DNA of 64,000 bases from Gammaproteobacteria bacterium (GTDB lineage: Bacteria; Pseudomonadota; Gammaproteobacteria; SZUA-152), in the NCBI GenBank assembly GCA_029882975.1, contig JAOUJW010000022.1, positions 1-64,000 on the forward strand, in the 5' to 3' direction. The position numbers were made by a program, and so were the translations under genes. Below are positions 27,658 to 35,900 of the stretch, one piece after another (positions within the stretch are counted from its first letter, which is position 1; the number at the start of each line of letters is the position of its first letter). The notes under the pieces are model-generated. The model was not told the origin of the DNA. It saw only the letters and a program-made list of their open reading frames with translations, and searched no databases.

Positions 27658-28719
27658 GTGACATTTAAAGGTATAGAAAACAGCACACCCTTTAGTACGG
27701 AAATGACACTTTTGTGCGACGACCGGGGGCGTGAAGTGATGGTCGTATATGCCAAAGCCACATTTGATATAACAGATGCGCGCACAATCAAATTGGCACC
27801 CGAGCAGGTGCCGCTGAATATGGCAGGTGAATACCTGGACGAGCCGGGCAAATCCAGCATGACTTGCGCACCCGAATGCAGTTTCATAAAGCTGGGTACG
27901 GATGTAGCGTTATTGGGACATGCCCATGCTCCGGGCGGGCAGGAAGTGTGCGAACTGGAAGTATTTTTCCGGGTTGGGCCGGTCAGCAAACGCGTACATG
28001 TGTTTGGAGATCGCCATTGGCACTATCAGGAACACGACGGCCAAGCTCATTGGGTCATGGGTGAAACTCAAGGGTTTACCAGCATGCCCTTGGTTTATGA
28101 GCGGGCTTTCGGTGGTTTCGATGACTCTGCCGAAGATGAAAAAGATCATGAGGTAAGTGATTACAATCCCATTGGCACCGGGTTAATCGCAAAAAGAACC
28201 GCCTATAAGGATCCTGTGGCGCTGCCAAATCTGGAACACCCGGACTATTTGATCGGCAGCGTAGATGATCGGCCGCCGCCGGCAAATTTCGGTTTTATCG
28301 GACCGGATTGGGAGCCACGACGGCAGTTGGCAGGCAACTATGATGCGGAATGGGAAAAGACCCGCAGTCCTTTGCTACCGTTGGACTTTAATCACTGGTT
28401 TTTTAACGCTGCTCACCCGGACTTGCGTGTTTCCGGTTACTTGCGTGGTAATGAAACGATAGAAGTCATTAATGCATCCGCTTTGGGGGCCTTAAACCTG
28501 GAACTGCCGGGGTATAAACCCATGGTGACCTTGGATTTGTTGGGTCGTCGACGCATGAAGCTGGAGTGTATGATGGACAGCTTGACAGTCAATACAGATA
28601 CCAACAACGTACAGGTGCTATGGCGGGCCGAGTTAGACGTATCGAAACTGCTAAACCATATGGAAACAGTGAAAATTAGTTTGGCGAAACTGAAAACCGA
28701 TAAGAATTTGGCAGCCTGA
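27658..28719 (+). CDS. DUF2169 family T6SS adaptor-like protein
   Basis: 353 residues starting at GTG 27658. The sequence matches DUF2169 proteins (PF09937): STPFSTEMTLLCDDRGREVM at the N-terminus, VFGDRHWH and MPLVYERAFGG in the middle, and FNHWFFNAAHPDL and GNETIEV near the C-terminus. DUF2169 proteins are encoded beside vgrG, PAAR-like and toxin genes and are thought to load effectors onto the spike, as in Proteus, Vibrio and others. It lies 33 bases after vgrG. The client effector is not evident in this cluster. Confidence 0.9.
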   Translation: MTFKGIENSTPFSTEMTLLCDDRGREVMVVYAKATFDITDARTIKLAPEQVPLNMAGEYLDEPGKSSMTCAPECSFIKLGTDVALLGHAHAPGGQEVCELEVFFRVGPVSKRVHVFGDRHWHYQEHDGQAHWVMGETQGFTSMPLVYERAFGGFDDSAEDEKDHEVSDYNPIGTGLIAKRTAYKDPVALPNLEHPDYLIGSVDDRPPPANFGFIGPDWEPRRQLAGNYDAEWEKTRSPLLPLDFNHWFFNAAHPDLRVSGYLRGNETIEVINASALGALNLELPGYKPMVTLDLLGRRRMKLECMMDSLTVNTDTNNVQVLWRAELDVSKLLNHMETVKISLAKLKTDKNLAA

Positions 28720-28730
28720 GGAGAAACAGT

Positions 28731-29162
28731 GTGGGTGTAACCGTTGGGGTAAATTCTCGATCCGTGGTGCATAAAGGTAGTAGCGGGATTACGCCGTGTT
28801 TCCCGGACGTCTGCTTGACCCAATGCGGACCGCCGGTAGTACCCATACCGTACCCCAATATTGCCGTCTCAAAGGATACAGCCAAGGGCAGTAAGACTGT
28901 CAAATGCGATGGTAATCCCATTTGTTTGAAGGATTCCAATTTTAGTAAAAGTACCGGTGATGAACCCGGGTCTCATAAAGGCGTGGCCTCAGGTACGATC
29001 AAACAAAAAGCGGAGTTTGTGACTTGGTCCTTTGATACTTTTGTAGAAGGTAAGAATGTAGAACGGGCGTTTGACCAGATGGTGCACAACAATAAAAATA
29101 CGGCGCCGTTTCCGGTAATACAAATACCCATTATTGTCATAATGCCGGAAATTCAGCCCTGA
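28731..29162 (+). CDS. DUF4150 PAAR-like spike-tip protein
   Basis: 143 residues from GTG 28731, 11 bases after the DUF2169 gene. It shows the DUF4150 signature: VNSRSVVHKGSSGITPCFPDVCLT, followed by IPYPNIAVSKDTAKG and the Cys-containing VKCDGNPICLKDS block. DUF4150 (PF13665) folds as a PAAR-like cone that sharpens VgrG. Many family members carry C-terminal toxin domains; this one stops after about 40 extra residues, so it appears to be a toxin-free tip. Confidence 0.9.
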   Translation: MGVTVGVNSRSVVHKGSSGITPCFPDVCLTQCGPPVVPIPYPNIAVSKDTAKGSKTVKCDGNPICLKDSNFSKSTGDEPGSHKGVASGTIKQKAEFVTWSFDTFVEGKNVERAFDQMVHNNKNTAPFPVIQIPIIVIMPEIQP

Positions 29163-29198
29163 CCGGCGCCAGGAAAAACGTAAGAAAAGGTGAATCCC

Positions 29199-29777
29199 AT
29201 GAAATCACAAGTCAATAAAACCGGTATGCACAAGACCAGCACCAAGACTTTAGAATCAGAACCGCTGATGGAAGTGTTGAACAAGCCTGTACGTTCCAGT
29301 TATCGAGTGCCCATTCATCAAGAGGACAACCAAAGTTTTAACGGTACAGTAATTGGTGAAATCATTGCCTTGGAAGATAGCAACGGTACTGCGGAAGTGT
29401 TTGTGACTTATCCCAACAGCCCCTATCGGTCACCGTTATTGGCTTTGACTACGGTGGACATCAGAAAAAGTGACTTGGGTAAACACGTGGCCTTGTCTTT
29501 TGATCAAGCTGATCCGTCACGGCCGATTATAATGGGGATTATTAAAAACTCCCAACGGGTAAAAGAACTGGAGCTGGATAGTCAGGATCAAGCACTTAGT
29601 GCATCCTTGGATGGTGATGTGGTAGCTTTGAATGCGGATAAAGAAATTGTACTTAAATGCGGTAAATCCAGTATTACTCTCACCAAAGCCGGTAAAATAA
29701 TTATTCGTGGCGAATACATTGTAAGTCGGTCCACGGGTGTTAACAGCATTAAAGGCGGTTCAGTGAAAATAAATTAA
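29199..29777 (+). CDS. DUF6484-like protein with VgrG-type needle C-terminus
   Basis: The preferred start is ATG 29199 (MKSQVNKTG) with AAAAGG about eight bases upstream, giving 192 residues; GTG 29190 is the alternative. Residues 45-115 form an OB-like domain (GEIIALEDSNGTAEVFVTYP ... DPSRPIIMGII) that matches what I know of DUF6484. The C-terminus (SSITLTKAGKIIIRGEYI ... SIKGGSVKI) aligns by eye with the final VgrG needle (ASIIMKKDGKIQIKGSDI). It may cap or decorate the spike. Position in the vgrG block supports a T6SS role; the exact function is unknown. Confidence 0.8.
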   Translation: MKSQVNKTGMHKTSTKTLESEPLMEVLNKPVRSSYRVPIHQEDNQSFNGTVIGEIIALEDSNGTAEVFVTYPNSPYRSPLLALTTVDIRKSDLGKHVALSFDQADPSRPIIMGIIKNSQRVKELELDSQDQALSASLDGDVVALNADKEIVLKCGKSSITLTKAGKIIIRGEYIVSRSTGVNSIKGGSVKIN

Positions 29778-29886
29778 ACAGATATAGCTATTGCTGTGTT
29801 CTGTGTAACGTTATTCACTATAACAATAATAAATACGATTACTATAAAGCCTGTAAACACTTAAAAGACGGAATCGGAATGTTGTA

Positions 29887-31110
29887 ATGTCACAGGAAAT
29901 ATTAAGAAAGCACGCCGAACAATTTGCTGAAGGTTCCTCGTTTCTTTGGCTGTTGCGGGAACTGGCTTTACGTTCACCCAATTACAATATTCACGATCTG
30001 GCTGAGTTAGATGAACGTATCGAAGCCCACCTGGACGGATTGCGCGCGGCAGGTACTATTGCCTGGGAGATTTGCGAAGAAGAGTTGGCTTGGGAAGAGG
30101 CCGGAGAGGTATTTACCGCGGCCGCCGTAGCCTATTCGATTCAAGACGACAAAGCTATCGATCGGGTACTGCAAGTCGCTACTCAATCAGTGGTTTTATC
30201 CAAGGGTATGTCATCGGCATTGGCCTGGATGGGCAAAGAGGCATCCATGCCTTATATCGAATCCATGATTCAGTCCGAAGAGTCCATAATTAAACGTATG
30301 GGAGTGTCGGCCGCTTCCATACAGCGAATTGATTTGGGTGAAAAATTAAATAAACTCATAGAAAACGGTGACCCCATTGTTGCCGGTCGGGCAATCAAAG
30401 CAGTGGGCGAATTGGGGCGAGTGGATCTGCTTGATGCGTGTCTTGCCAATTTGCAACACGAGGATCCCTATCAACGATATTGGGCAGCCTGGTCTTCAAC
30501 CTTATTGGGGGATCGTTCCAAACCGATTGCTGTTTTAAGTAAGTTTGATCAAATGGAACCCTTGCACGCAGAGAGAGCTTGTGAATTGATGGGGCGCAGT
30601 ATGAGCCTGGAAAAAGCGCAGGAATGGTTAAAAGTCTTGGCTGCGGAAGAACAGTATCGACGTTTGGCGGTGATATTTGCCGGTTCCGTAGGCACCCCCG
30701 TTCTGATACCCTGGTTGATCAATATGATGACTATAGAGGAATTAAGTCGCGTAGCCGGTTCTGCGTTTACGGCCATCACCGGTGCAGATATTGTGGATAA
30801 TCAACTGGCGGGTGACGTGCCCGATTTTGTAGCTGCCGAACCCAATGAAGATCCCAAGGACGAAAATGTGGCTATGGATGCGGATGAAGATCTGGCCTGG
30901 CCCGATGTAAACAAAGTCTCTCATTGGTGGGCCGAGCATAAGGGTAATTTCGATATGCATACCCGATATTTGTTTGGCTACCCTATAGAGAATAAAAATC
31001 TCGAAACCGTTCTGGCTGTTGCCAAACAGCCTCAGCGTTGGTCAGCCGCTATGGAATCCGCTTTATCCTCACCTCATCAACCCTTGATAGAAATTCGGAC
31101 TCGTCAATAG
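29887..31110 (+). CDS. TIGR02270-like HEAT-repeat protein
   Basis: 407 residues, cytoplasmic, mostly helical with HEAT-like repeats. Blocks FLWLLRELALRSPNYNIHDLAELDERIEAHLDGLR and the C-terminal WPDVNKVSHWWAEHKGNF match proteins named TIGR02270, which are often encoded with DUF2169, DUF4150 and vgrG. The second block includes a GSAFTAITGADI segment. The family has no defined activity that I know. Its place at the end of the spike block suggests a role in effector loading or immunity. Confidence 0.82.
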   Translation: MSQEILRKHAEQFAEGSSFLWLLRELALRSPNYNIHDLAELDERIEAHLDGLRAAGTIAWEICEEELAWEEAGEVFTAAAVAYSIQDDKAIDRVLQVATQSVVLSKGMSSALAWMGKEASMPYIESMIQSEESIIKRMGVSAASIQRIDLGEKLNKLIENGDPIVAGRAIKAVGELGRVDLLDACLANLQHEDPYQRYWAAWSSTLLGDRSKPIAVLSKFDQMEPLHAERACELMGRSMSLEKAQEWLKVLAAEEQYRRLAVIFAGSVGTPVLIPWLINMMTIEELSRVAGSAFTAITGADIVDNQLAGDVPDFVAAEPNEDPKDENVAMDADEDLAWPDVNKVSHWWAEHKGNFDMHTRYLFGYPIENKNLETVLAVAKQPQRWSAAMESALSSPHQPLIEIRTRQ

Positions 31111-31318
31111 TAGAGCAGTGTTCAGAAACAAGATGGCTGAGAGTTGCTCGGTATTTGTTAGCCGGTATTTCGTGATTTATTCACCTGCTGCTACCCCCGG
31201 AATTTGTTAAGCTGGTGCTAGGCGACCTTGATTATACGCTAAGCGTATTAGTTGTAATGTGTTAATAACGTATTCATATAACCTGTGTTCACATCGACAA
31301 TATTCATATAAACAAAGC

Positions 31319-31337
31319 CACCTCGATTTTCGAGGTG
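31319..31337. terminator. Hairpin upstream of the autotransporter
   Basis: CACCTCG and CGAGGTG pair around ATTTT. On the plus strand it is followed by AAAATAG, not T residues, so it may be a leader structure rather than a terminator of the T6SS transcript. Confidence 0.35.
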
Positions 31338-31396
31338 AAAATAGTGGTATCATTGCTCAGTTAATTTGATAGCAAAATCAAGCTATTTTGGTTTTA

Positions 31397-31405
31397 GGGG
31401 GGGGG
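31397..31405 (+). repeat. Homopolymer of nine G residues at the autotransporter start
   Basis: Nine consecutive G bases lie 4-27 bases ahead of the plausible GTG (31409) and ATG (31424) starts. A TTG at 31388 reads through the tract in frame. Such tracts are prone to slippage and mediate phase variation of surface proteins in some bacteria. Confidence 0.7.
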
Positions 31406-31423
31406 AAGGTGAAGCTATTTTTC

Positions 31424-33001
31424 ATGCGGCATAATTGTCGCTCATATATTGCTCTCGCATTGGTGCTGTTTCTGGTAAGTTTTCAGGCACGTGCTGTTGT
31501 TACCATTCATGTAACGGCAACCACAGGCGTGCCGCTACCCATTAACTTGACAACTACATTAGAGAGTTATATTGCGCCGGATATAACATTAATAACTTTT
31601 CCTGCCGGAGGAATAGTCGCCAAAACCTCGGCAACTACGCTCGAGTACACCCCCAACCCGGGATTTGTGGGTTCGGATTTTTTTGAATACACCGTATTAG
31701 ATAGCAACAATTTACCTGAGGTAGGTGTTGTGAATATCCTGGTGGGTTCTCTCGAAAACGCAGGCTACACAGTATACGACGCTATTGGTCACATGCTTGA
31801 TGATATTTGCAACCAGGACCCTCGACCAAGCAATGCTTGTGCGGAATGGACGGTTATTCAAAATCTCCCCGTGGAAGATCGTCGCGAGGTGTTGGGTAAA
31901 CTGGCCCCGGATCAACTGGCGGCTCAGCTGCAACAGGGCAGTGAGCTGGTGCTGGATCAATTGGAAAGCGTCAGTCGACGTTTAGCGACTTTGCGCAAGG
32001 CTATGAAATACTCCAGTAGTGGCGCATTGACTTTTAAACATTACGACGACGGCATACCCGACGTTTACGGTGAAGGCAGTCCAAAAATCGCCAATTTGGT
32101 CACAAGCCAGAGTGGAGGGGCCGCAAGCGGTGACAGTTTCCTGAGTCGATCACGTATGAGTTGGTACATTGATAATTCCAACCGCGGCGGATCGCAGAAC
32201 CCCACTCTTCGGGAAGAAGGCTTTGATTTTCTCAGCCAAAACTTTAACGGCGGTTTGGATCTGACTTTTGGTTCTGCCGGGGTGGCGGGTATTGCATTTG
32301 GCTACGGTAAATCGGAATTGGATTTATCATTTAATTCCGGGGAGTTGTTGTCTTCCGGGTTCAGTAATTCTCTTTACGGCAGTTTCTATATGACGCCAGG
32401 CAGTTATTTTGATGTTGTAATCAATAACGCTTTTATAAATTTGGAATCCAACCGTAACGCGAATTTTGGTTCCATTGTCGATGTGGCAGTAGGCAAAACC
32501 GATTCCTGGATGACGGCTTTAACTTTAGCGGTAGGTGTAGAAGCCAATTTGGGGCCGCTGACCATGTCCATAGAAAAGACGTTTAATTACGTAAAAACCA
32601 CTATAGCTGCGTATGCGGAGAGCAGCGCTAATTTGAGTAACCCTCTGGTATTTGGGTTTGATGAACACATCAATGAGCAGGCGAAATCCGTTTTAACCTC
32701 CCGATTTTCCTACGCTCAGGGATTCCCCTGGGGTGCCGTTAATCATCAACTGGATTTCTCCTACCACTATTTGTACAAAGGCGATGGCGAGCGTTTTTCA
32801 GGTTATTTGGTGGCGGCACCGGAAGCCGGTAGTTTTGTTTTCTCCAGTGACGCGGAAGACATGAATTATGCTCAAATAGGATACGGCGCCAATTTGCTAT
32901 TTCCCGGCGGAACAATGGTTTACCTTCGCGTGGATACCACCCAACTGCGTAATAACTATCGGGACATTGGCAGCGCCCTGGGATTAAGAATGGAATTCTA
33001 A
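31424..33001 (+). CDS. Autotransporter-type outer-membrane protein
   Basis: ATG 31424 gives 525 residues with a clear signal peptide (SYIALALVLFLVSFQARA); GTG 31409 and TTG 31388 are in-frame alternatives. After the signal there is one cadherin/Ig-like module ending TPNPGFVGSDFFEYTVLD. A helical linker follows (EWTVIQNLPVEDRREVLGKL ... LVLDQLESVSRRLATL). A C-terminal beta-barrel of about 290 residues ends in LRMEF, as expected of type V (AT-A) barrels recognised by BAM. The passenger is very short, so it may act mainly as an adhesin-like surface module. It follows the T6SS block but I see no direct link to it. Confidence 0.8.
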   Translation: MRHNCRSYIALALVLFLVSFQARAVVTIHVTATTGVPLPINLTTTLESYIAPDITLITFPAGGIVAKTSATTLEYTPNPGFVGSDFFEYTVLDSNNLPEVGVVNILVGSLENAGYTVYDAIGHMLDDICNQDPRPSNACAEWTVIQNLPVEDRREVLGKLAPDQLAAQLQQGSELVLDQLESVSRRLATLRKAMKYSSSGALTFKHYDDGIPDVYGEGSPKIANLVTSQSGGAASGDSFLSRSRMSWYIDNSNRGGSQNPTLREEGFDFLSQNFNGGLDLTFGSAGVAGIAFGYGKSELDLSFNSGELLSSGFSNSLYGSFYMTPGSYFDVVINNAFINLESNRNANFGSIVDVAVGKTDSWMTALTLAVGVEANLGPLTMSIEKTFNYVKTTIAAYAESSANLSNPLVFGFDEHINEQAKSVLTSRFSYAQGFPWGAVNHQLDFSYHYLYKGDGERFSGYLVAAPEAGSFVFSSDAEDMNYAQIGYGANLLFPGGTMVYLRVDTTQLRNNYRDIGSALGLRMEF

Positions 33002-33140
33002 AGCCTGGATTTATATCAGTAAAACAAAGACTTGCCTTTACATTGCCGGCAAAGTACTGCCCGGGTTTGCCTGGGTTTATCTTAAGGACCTTGATTCAAG
33101 CACACGCCTGTCTATATCATTGCTTTCTTTTTCAGAGACG

Positions 33141-33161
33141 CTTGGAACCCTGAGTTCCAAG
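33141..33161. other. Hairpin in the cmoA leader
   Basis: Perfect eight-base arms CTTGGAAC and GTTCCAAG around CCTGA, about 30 bases before the cmoA start. No T-run follows. Could be a leader structure or terminator remnant of the upstream gene. Confidence 0.35.
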
Positions 33162-33193
33162 CCCCTTGGTATTGTCATGAATCAAATAGTGTC

Positions 33194-33988
33194 ATGAGTA
33201 AGCAAAAGCAACCGGGCGAGGACAGGGTCTACGCTGCTCCCCGTGATATGATTGTGGATTTTGAGTTTGACGAGCGTGTAGCTCATGTGTTTTCCGATAT
33301 GGTGCGCCGTTCCGTGCCTGCCTACCATACTATTTTAACCATGACCGGTTTGTTGGCAGAACAATACGCTCAAGCGGACAGCTATTGTTACGATCTGGGG
33401 TGTTCTTTAGGAGCCGTTACGCTGGCCATGCGCAGCCGTATTTCCCAAACGGGCGTGATCATTGTCGGCGTGGACAATTCCCAGGCCATGATTCAAAAAT
33501 GTCGGGAGCATATTGCTCGGTATGATCAAGACCAGGCGCAGGAAAATAGAGAAAATACACAGGTTCAGCTACTATGTGCCGATATTGAATCGGTACCCAT
33601 CGACAATGCATCGGTAGTGGTTCTGAATCTAACCTTACAATTTATTCCTCCACAGCGACGATTGCAGATTTTGAAAAAAATCCATACAGGACTGCGTCCC
33701 GGTGGCATCGTGGTGATTACCGAAAAAGTCGTTTTTACGCAAACCGAGGAACAACAGTTCCAAGAGCAAATGCACATCGCCTTCAAGAAAGCCAATGCGT
33801 ATAGCGATTTGGAAATCAGTCAAAAACGACAGGCACTGGAAAACGTATTGGTACCGGAAAGTCTCGACGTGCACCAACAGCGCTTAAAAGACGCCGGTTT
33901 TCATCAAGCCTATGTGTGTTGTCAGTGTTTTAATTTCGCCACGATTGTCGGCATTAAATCCAGCGCCGGTATAAAATCCAGCGTATGA
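33194..33988 (+). CDS. cmoA: Carboxy-S-adenosyl-L-methionine synthase CmoA
   Basis: 264 residues, slightly longer than the E. coli enzyme (247). Blocks EFDERVAHVFSDMVRRSVPAY and the SAM motif CYDLGCSLGAVTLAMR identify CmoA. It converts S-adenosylmethionine and prephenate to carboxy-SAM, the donor used by CmoB to modify U34 of certain tRNAs to cmo5U. Its stop overlaps the cmoB start by four bases. The C-terminal repeat GIKSSAGIKSSV is an unusual small extension. Confidence 0.95.
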   Translation: MSKQKQPGEDRVYAAPRDMIVDFEFDERVAHVFSDMVRRSVPAYHTILTMTGLLAEQYAQADSYCYDLGCSLGAVTLAMRSRISQTGVIIVGVDNSQAMIQKCREHIARYDQDQAQENRENTQVQLLCADIESVPIDNASVVVLNLTLQFIPPQRRLQILKKIHTGLRPGGIVVITEKVVFTQTEEQQFQEQMHIAFKKANAYSDLEISQKRQALENVLVPESLDVHQQRLKDAGFHQAYVCCQCFNFATIVGIKSSAGIKSSV

Positions 33989-34947
33989 TGGATTACGAAA
34001 AATTTTTCACGGCTCTGGGCGAACCGGAGCTGCAATCCTGGGCAGAGTCCGTATTACCTCTGGCAGAACAAAAACTGCAATCTCACGGTGACGTACCGAA
34101 ATGGGCGGATGCCATCCAGCAACTACCGTCGTTATCCCTGGACGAATTAGAGCTAAACAACAGCGTCCGTTTGGGCCCCGCACTGGACAGCACGGATCCT
34201 CGCAAGGAAAGTTTGCAACAGCAATTGATGCACTTACATCCCTGGCGCAAAGGTCCCTTTGATTTATTTGGTGTTCACATAGACACCGAGTGGCGCTCCG
34301 ACTGGAAGTGGGATAGGGTACGACATCATATTGCCGATTTAAAAGGGCGACGGGTATTGGATGTGGGTTGCGGTAACGGCTATCACTGCTGGCGCATGGC
34401 CGGTGCCGGCGCCAAAACCGTCATTGGCATAGATCCCACCCTGGTGTTTGTGATGCAGTATCAGGCCTTACAACACTATATCAACAGCTCCAGTGTGACC
34501 GTATTACCTCTGGGAATTGATGAGGTCCCTAAAGAGCCTTTATTCGATACGGTGTTTTCCATGGGCGTGCTGTACCACCGTCGTTCGCCATTGGATCATT
34601 TACTGGAACTCAAGGCTTTGCTGCGCCCCGGCGGCCAATTGGTATTGGAAACCCTGGTCATCCAAGCGGGTGAGCAGGAGGTCTTAGTCCCTCAAGACCG
34701 ATACGCCCAAATGCGCAATGTATGGTTTATTCCCAGTACACAGTTATTACAAGTCTGGCTGCGCCGCTGCGGCTACAACAATGTACGTTTAGCGGATGTC
34801 AATGTCACCAGCACAGAGGAACAACGCAGTACTGCATGGATGACGTTTCAATCGTTGCAGGATTATTTGCAGCCACAAGATCATACCAAGACCGTGGAAG
34901 GGTATCCGGCACCGGTACGGGCTGTGGTGATTGCGGAGCGGGATTGA
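33985..34947 (+). CDS. cmoB: tRNA U34 carboxymethyltransferase CmoB
   Basis: 320 residues, the usual length. It contains the conserved HPWRKGPFDLFGVHIDTEWRSDWKW region and the SAM-binding motif VLDVGCGNGYHCWRM, with GVLYHRRSPLDHL after it. CmoB transfers the carboxymethyl group from carboxy-SAM to 5-hydroxyuridine at position 34 of tRNA, widening wobble reading. Coupled to cmoA through an ATGA overlap. It is a housekeeping gene and marks the left border of the AT-rich accessory island. Confidence 0.96.
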   Translation: MMDYEKFFTALGEPELQSWAESVLPLAEQKLQSHGDVPKWADAIQQLPSLSLDELELNNSVRLGPALDSTDPRKESLQQQLMHLHPWRKGPFDLFGVHIDTEWRSDWKWDRVRHHIADLKGRRVLDVGCGNGYHCWRMAGAGAKTVIGIDPTLVFVMQYQALQHYINSSSVTVLPLGIDEVPKEPLFDTVFSMGVLYHRRSPLDHLLELKALLRPGGQLVLETLVIQAGEQEVLVPQDRYAQMRNVWFIPSTQLLQVWLRRCGYNNVRLADVNVTSTEEQRSTAWMTFQSLQDYLQPQDHTKTVEGYPAPVRAVVIAERD

Positions 34948-35049
34948 ACTATCAAACGGGGACATCAGATGGGTTCGCCAGTGTTGTGAAGCGAGTGGTT
35001 TGAGCCATTTGCTTAAGCTACGTGCAAGCTGTATAGGGCCATTGTCCAC

Positions 35050-35062
35050 CAATAGCGGACTC
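35050..35062. repeat. Dispersed repeat CAATAGCGGACTC
   Basis: One copy of a short intergenic family, CCARTAGCGGAC. Other copies are at 40439-40455 and 40992-41007. All lie in the AT-rich island between genes. Confidence 0.5.
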
Positions 35063-35151
35063 TTATAGAATAAAGTAATATTCAAATCATCGACGGACTT
35101 ACTACTGCCCCCCTTGCTCTTAAAGCTGAACAAGTAAACATCATACCGCAC
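35063..35151 (-). pseudogene. Possible truncated ORF after the immunity-like gene
   Basis: From GTG 35151, overlapping the preceding stop by 11 bases, about 30 codons read like a protein start (MRYDVYLFSFKSKGG ... DDLNITLF). The frame then runs into the TAGCGGAC repeat. It may be a gene fragment cut off by that repeat, or a chance reading. The frame stays formally open into cmoB, where it is clearly a shadow. Confidence 0.3.
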
Positions 35152-35323
35152 TGATATTTTGTTTTTGAATATTTTCTAATTGCTCAATGATATCCTCTAT
35201 GGCCATTATGTCGTGGTAATCGTCACCCATTTCTTCATCGTCACGGTCTGTTAACTCTTTGAGATGTCTTCTTAATGAAATTAGCACGTAGTTAAGCTGC
35301 TTTGGGCTAAGGTCTATATTCAT
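35141..35323 (-). CDS. Small acidic helical protein, candidate immunity protein or antitoxin
   Basis: 60 residues, strongly acidic in the middle (TDRDDEEMGDDYHD), predicted by eye as two or three amphipathic helices (KQLNYVLISLRRHLKEL and IMAIEDIIEQLENIQKQ). An AGAGAG Shine-Dalgarno precedes the ATG. It starts 18 bases after the repaired end of a broken toxin-like gene on the same strand. In size, acidity and the MNxxLxPxxL start it recalls Tsi2, the immunity protein of Tse2, but the similarity is weak. It is intact while its presumed toxin partner is not, as expected if immunity is retained longer than the toxin. Confidence 0.65.
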   Translation of the reverse strand: MNIDLSPKQLNYVLISLRRHLKELTDRDDEEMGDDYHDIMAIEDIIEQLENIQKQNISAV

Positions 35324-35341
35324 ATTTTCTCTCTGATTTTG

Positions 35342-35900
35342 TTATTTTCCAAATACGTCTGAACTTGCTTTTTCAAAATTAATCAATGCAACAAGTTCCA
35401 GGAATGCCCTGACGGTTTTTTCGCTTTTTACGGTTAAGGTGCAATGTCCCGGTGGCTTCCGTCATAGACAAGTTCCAATCCTGCCGGGATGGATTGACCG
35501 TGTTCTATTTTCCACCAAAATTGTTTCTAACATTGGAGTAGGTGTTTTTGTATGCTTTTTTCGCAGAGCCGGTCATCGGTCCTGGACCAATCCAAACAAA
35601 AGATTTAGGAAACATTTTTTTGATAAACATTGATAAACCTTGGCCGGGTTTTACGGTAAAACTATCCAGGTCTTGCTCCTCGATCCTACCTTCTTGTGTA
35701 TCTACCCCTATATCAAACCATCGTAAATAATCTGCTCCTGGGGCGTTTTTCCCTCCGGAACGAATTGAATCTTCGTTCAATGCTACATCAGTCGACCACA
35801 ATATCGTTCCAGGAACAATGTTTTTCGATTAGATATATGCAAGCACTTCGTCTGTCGAATATATCTCTCTAGAAGCACGATCTGTTGCCGGATCTCCCAT
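35342..35900 (-). pseudogene. Degraded Tse2-like toxin gene (one nonsense codon, two frameshifts)
   Basis: An excellent Shine-Dalgarno (AGGAGGGAAA) precedes ATG 35900 and MGDPATDRASREIYSTDEVL. Codon 24 is TAA (35829-35831), after which the same frame continues (SKNIVPGTILWSTDVALN) for about 100 codons. One base appears lost in an A4 run (35517-35520, T4 on the coding strand), and the next frame gives FWWKIEHGQSIPAGLELVYDG. A second base appears lost in the C3 run 35448-35450, and the third frame gives SHRGHCTLTV and a stop at 35342. The restored protein has about 186 residues. PGQGLSMF, the WW...IPAGLEL segment and the GHCTLTV segment follow in the order seen in Tse2-type ADP-ribosyltransferase-like toxins. 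That family call is from memory and tentative; the lesions are read directly. Confidence 0.6.

Larger units (their letters stand above)
31111..31423. promoter_or_regulatory. Region between T6SS block and autotransporter
   Basis: About 300 AT-rich bases without a gene. It holds two exact copies of TATTCATATAA (31271-31281 and 31301-31311, spaced 30 bases), a hairpin at 31319-31337 and a G9 tract, all upstream of the autotransporter start. Confidence 0.5.

Noticed and set aside
31424-33001. The autotransporter as a T6SS effector or immunity protein.
   Set aside because: It has a signal peptide and a type V barrel, which route it to the outer membrane on its own; proximity alone does not link it to the T6SS.
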